DNA of 64,000 bases from Microbacterium oxydans (GTDB lineage: Bacteria > Actinomycetota > Actinomycetes > Actinomycetales > Microbacteriaceae), in NCBI RefSeq assembly GCF_900095745.1, contig NZ_FMIR01000014.1, positions 186,001-250,000 on the forward strand. Direction: 5' to 3'. A model generated the notes under the pieces. That model was not told the origin of the DNA. It searched no databases and was given only the letters and a program-made list of their open reading frames with translations. This document shows positions 61,810 through 64,000 of this stretch, in pieces. The stretch's first letter is position 1. Each line of letters starts with the position of its first letter. Made by a program: the position numbers and the translations under genes.

Positions 61810-64000
61810 ATGAGCACATCAGCACCCTCGAGCGTGGGGTCCGGCGTCGAGTTGGAGATCGGCGGGATGACCTGCGCCTCCTGCGCGATGCGGATCGAGA
61901 AGAAGCTCAACAAGCTCGAGGGCGTCGTCGCGACCGTGAACTATGCGACCGAGAAGGCGAAGGTCACGGTTCCCGACGGCTACGACCCGGCACTGCTGAT
62001 CGCCGAGGTGGAGAAGACGGGTTACTCGGCCGCGTTGCCCGCCCCGAAGGGCAAGCGCGCAGACGCCGGAGCGACCGGTGACGCCGAGGGCGAGGATCCG
62101 GAGCTGCGCTCGCTGCGCAACCGCCTGATCGGCTCCGTCGTGCTGACGGTGCCCGTGATCGCGATGGCGATGATCCCCGCGCTGCAGTTCATGTACTGGC
62201 AGTGGGCGTCTCTCGCCCTGGCCGCGCCCGTGATCATCTGGGCGGCGTGGCCGTTCCACAAGGCCGCGTGGACGAACCTCCGCCACGGCGCCGCGACCAT
62301 GGACACGCTCATCTCGATGGGCACCTCGGCCGCGTTCCTGTGGTCGCTGTACGCACTGTTCTTCGGCACCGCGGGTACGCCGGGCATGACGCACCCCTTC
62401 GAGTTCGCGCTCGCTCCCTCCGACGGAGCGGCCAACATCTACCTCGAGGTGGGTGCCGGGGTGACGATGTTCATCCTCGCCGGGCGCTACTTCGAGAAGC
62501 GCTCCAAGAAGCAGGCGGGTGCCGCCCTGCGTGCTCTCCTCGAACTCGGAGCGAAGGAGGTCGCCGTCCTGCGCGGCGGCGTCGAGACGAAGGTCCCCGT
62601 CGAAGACCTGCAGGTCGGCGACGAGTTCATCGTGCGACCGGGCGAGAAGATCGCCACCGACGGCATCGTCGTCTCCGGGACATCGGCCGTGGATGCATCC
62701 ATGCTCACGGGCGAGGCCGTGCCCGTCGAAGTGGCCGAGGGGGACTCCGTCACCGGCGCCACGACGAACGTCGGCGGTCGACTCGTGGTGCGGGCGACCC
62801 GCATCGGGTCGGACACGCAGCTGGCGCAGATGGCGCAGCTCGTCGAAGACGCGCAGACCGGGAAGGCCGAGGTGCAGCGGCTCGCCGACCGCATCTCCGG
62901 CGTGTTCGTGCCCATCGTGATCGTGATCGCGGTCGTGGCGCTCGGCGGCTGGCTCGGTGCCGGATTCCCGGTGACCGCGGCATTCACGGCGGCCGTCGCC
63001 GTGCTCGTGATCGCCTGCCCGTGCGCGCTCGGTCTCGCCACCCCCACCGCTCTGCTGGTCGGCACCGGACGCGGCGCGCAGATGGGCGTGCTCATCAAGG
63101 GCCCGGAGGTTCTCGAATCCACCCGCAAGATCGACACCGTCGTGCTGGACAAGACCGGAACGGTCACCACCGGCCGGATGACGCTGGTCGACGTGTTCGT
63201 CGAGGACGGCACCGATCGCGCGGAGCTGCTCCGGCTCGCCGGCGCACTGGAGGATGCCTCCGAGCACCCCATCGCGCAGGCCATCGCCAAGGGCGCCACT
63301 CAGGAGGTCGGCGCACTGTCGCCACCCGAGGACTTCGCGAACATCGAGGGCAAGGGCGTGCAGGGCGTCGTCGACGGTCACGCCGTGCTGGTGGGCCGTG
63401 ACTCGCTCCTCGCCGAGTGGTCGCAGAAGCTCAGCCGCGAGCTCACCTCGACGAAGGCGCGCGCCGAGGGCGAAGGCAAGACCGTCGTCGCGGTCGGCTG
63501 GGACGGGCAGGCACGCGGCATCCTCGTGGTGGCCGACACCGTCAAGCCCAGCAGCGCCGAGGCGATCGCCCAGTTCAAGGCGATCGGCTTGACCCCCATC
63601 CTGCTCACCGGCGACAACGAGGCGGTCGCCCGCCAGATCGCCGCCGAAGTGGGCATCGAAGAGGTCATCGCCGAGGTCCTCCCGAAGGACAAGGTCGATG
63701 TCGTCACCCGACTGCAGCGCGAGGGCAAGACCGTCGCGATGATCGGCGACGGCGTCAACGACGCCCCTGCCCTCGCTCAGGCCGACCTCGGTCTCGCCAT
63801 GGGCACCGGCGCGGACGTCGCGATCGAAGCATCCGACATCACCCTGGTGCGGGGCGACCTGCGCAGCGCCGTCGATGCGATCCGACTGTCGCGCAAGACC
63901 CTCGGAACCATCAAGACCAACCTGTTCTGGGCCTTCGCGTACAACGTCGCGGCGATCCCCGTCGCGGCGCTCGGGATGCTGAACCCGATGCTCGCCGGTG
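61810..64000 (+). CDS. copA: Copper-exporting P1B-type ATPase CopA (3' end outside window)
   Basis: About 730 residues are visible before the window ends. An HMA domain with GGMTCASC (Cys22, Cys25) comes first. Eight membrane helices follow in the usual P1B order: TGEAVP in the actuator domain, the Cu site Cys403-Pro-Cys405 ([18 protein letters not shown]) in helix 6, phosphorylated Asp447 in DKTGT, HP in EHPIAQ, and GDGVND (646-651). It pumps Cu(I) out of the cytosol. It lies 72 bp after the membrane-anchored protein in the copper operon. Confidence 0.96.
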   Translation, partial: MSTSAPSSVGSGVELEIGGMTCASCAMRIEKKLNKLEGVVATVNYATEKAKVTVPDGYDPALLIAEVEKTGYSAALPAPKGKRADAGATGDAEGEDPELRSLRNRLIGSVVLTVPVIAMAMIPALQFMYWQWASLALAAPVIIWAAWPFHKAAWTNLRHGAATMDTLISMGTSAAFLWSLYALFFGTAGTPGMTHPFEFALAPSDGAANIYLEVGAGVTMFILAGRYFEKRSKKQAGAALRALLELGAKEVAVLRGGVETKVPVEDLQVGDEFIVRPGEKIATDGIVVSGTSAVDASMLTGEAVPVEVAEGDSVTGATTNVGGRLVVRATRIGSDTQLAQMAQLVEDAQTGKAEVQRLADRISGVFVPIVIVIAVVALGGWLGAGFPVTAAFTAAVAVLVIACPCALGLATPTALLVGTGRGAQMGVLIKGPEVLESTRKIDTVVLDKTGTVTTGRMTLVDVFVEDGTDRAELLRLAGALEDASEHPIAQAIAKGATQEVGALSPPEDFANIEGKGVQGVVDGHAVLVGRDSLLAEWSQKLSRELTSTKARAEGEGKTVVAVGWDGQARGILVVADTVKPSSAEAIAQFKAIGLTPILLTGDNEAVARQIAAEVGIEEVIAEVLPKDKVDVVTRLQREGKTVAMIGDGVNDAPALAQADLGLAMGTGADVAIEASDITLVRGDLRSAVDAIRLSRKTLGTIKTNLFWAFAYNVAAIPVAALGMLNPMLAG

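Overview
The window is gap-free, very GC-rich, densely coded DNA whose content points to an actinobacterium of the Microbacteriaceae, most likely Microbacterium. The signs are a dnaK-grpE-dnaJ-hspR operon with HspR-type (HAIR) inverted repeats, a DUF222/HNH protein, many GTG/TTG starts, lipoprotein binding proteins of sugar ABC transporters, and many LacI/GntR/MarR/MerR regulators. The genus is inferred from content; no 16S gene is present. I found no insertion sequence, prophage or CRISPR array. The only RNA gene found is one tRNA-Gly.

Layout. 1-3252: partial glycosyltransferase, MarR regulator with a membrane protein, small proteins. 3266-12704: minus-strand carbohydrate locus (binding protein, two permeases, SDR, NanA-like lyase, LacI, then FGGY kinase and fucose-isomerase-like protein). 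Its two transcription units carry the same LacI-type operator. 12775-18385: DoxX protein, then a GntR-controlled tripartite tricarboxylate transporter (TctC-TctB-TctA) coupled to a DapA-like lyase, with matching GntR sites and a 17-bp tandem repeat. 18413-22529: HspR/DnaJ/GrpE/DnaK chaperone operon. 22542-34414: mixed housekeeping and accessory genes (HNH protein, phosphotransferase, MerR, lipoproteins, AraC, MFS, RIO kinase behind a small leader ORF, CDF cation transporter). 34454-35939: two divergent MarR-like regulators with His/Gly-rich tails around a nested palindrome. 36010-42291: MFS/HxlR pair; SoxR with a canonical sox box facing an MFS pump, an imine-reductase-like enzyme and a MarR-like protein; FUSC protein. 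42334-48839: dCTP deaminase and an IclR-controlled L-rhamnonate catabolic operon (transporter, dehydrogenase, L-rhamnonate dehydratase, FAH hydrolase). 48904-48974: tRNA-Gly(CCC). 49669-58346: levan/inulin regulon (cell-wall GH32, LacI, fructose-type ABC transporter, ABM-fold protein, PfkB kinase) sharing one operator. 58394-64000: copper response (CsoR-type boxes, MFS, universal stress protein, CopZ, membrane-anchored protein, CopA running off the window).

How they work together: at least three catabolic regulons can be drawn from operator sequence alone: TGAAATCG(A/G)TTTCA for the first sugar locus, TGTTRACTGTTRACA for the tct locus and TTGACATCG(A/T)TGTCAA for the fructan locus. Each groups a regulator with transport and intracellular enzymes. 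Redox (SoxR), heat (HspR) and copper (CsoR-type) circuits are equally readable from their promoters.
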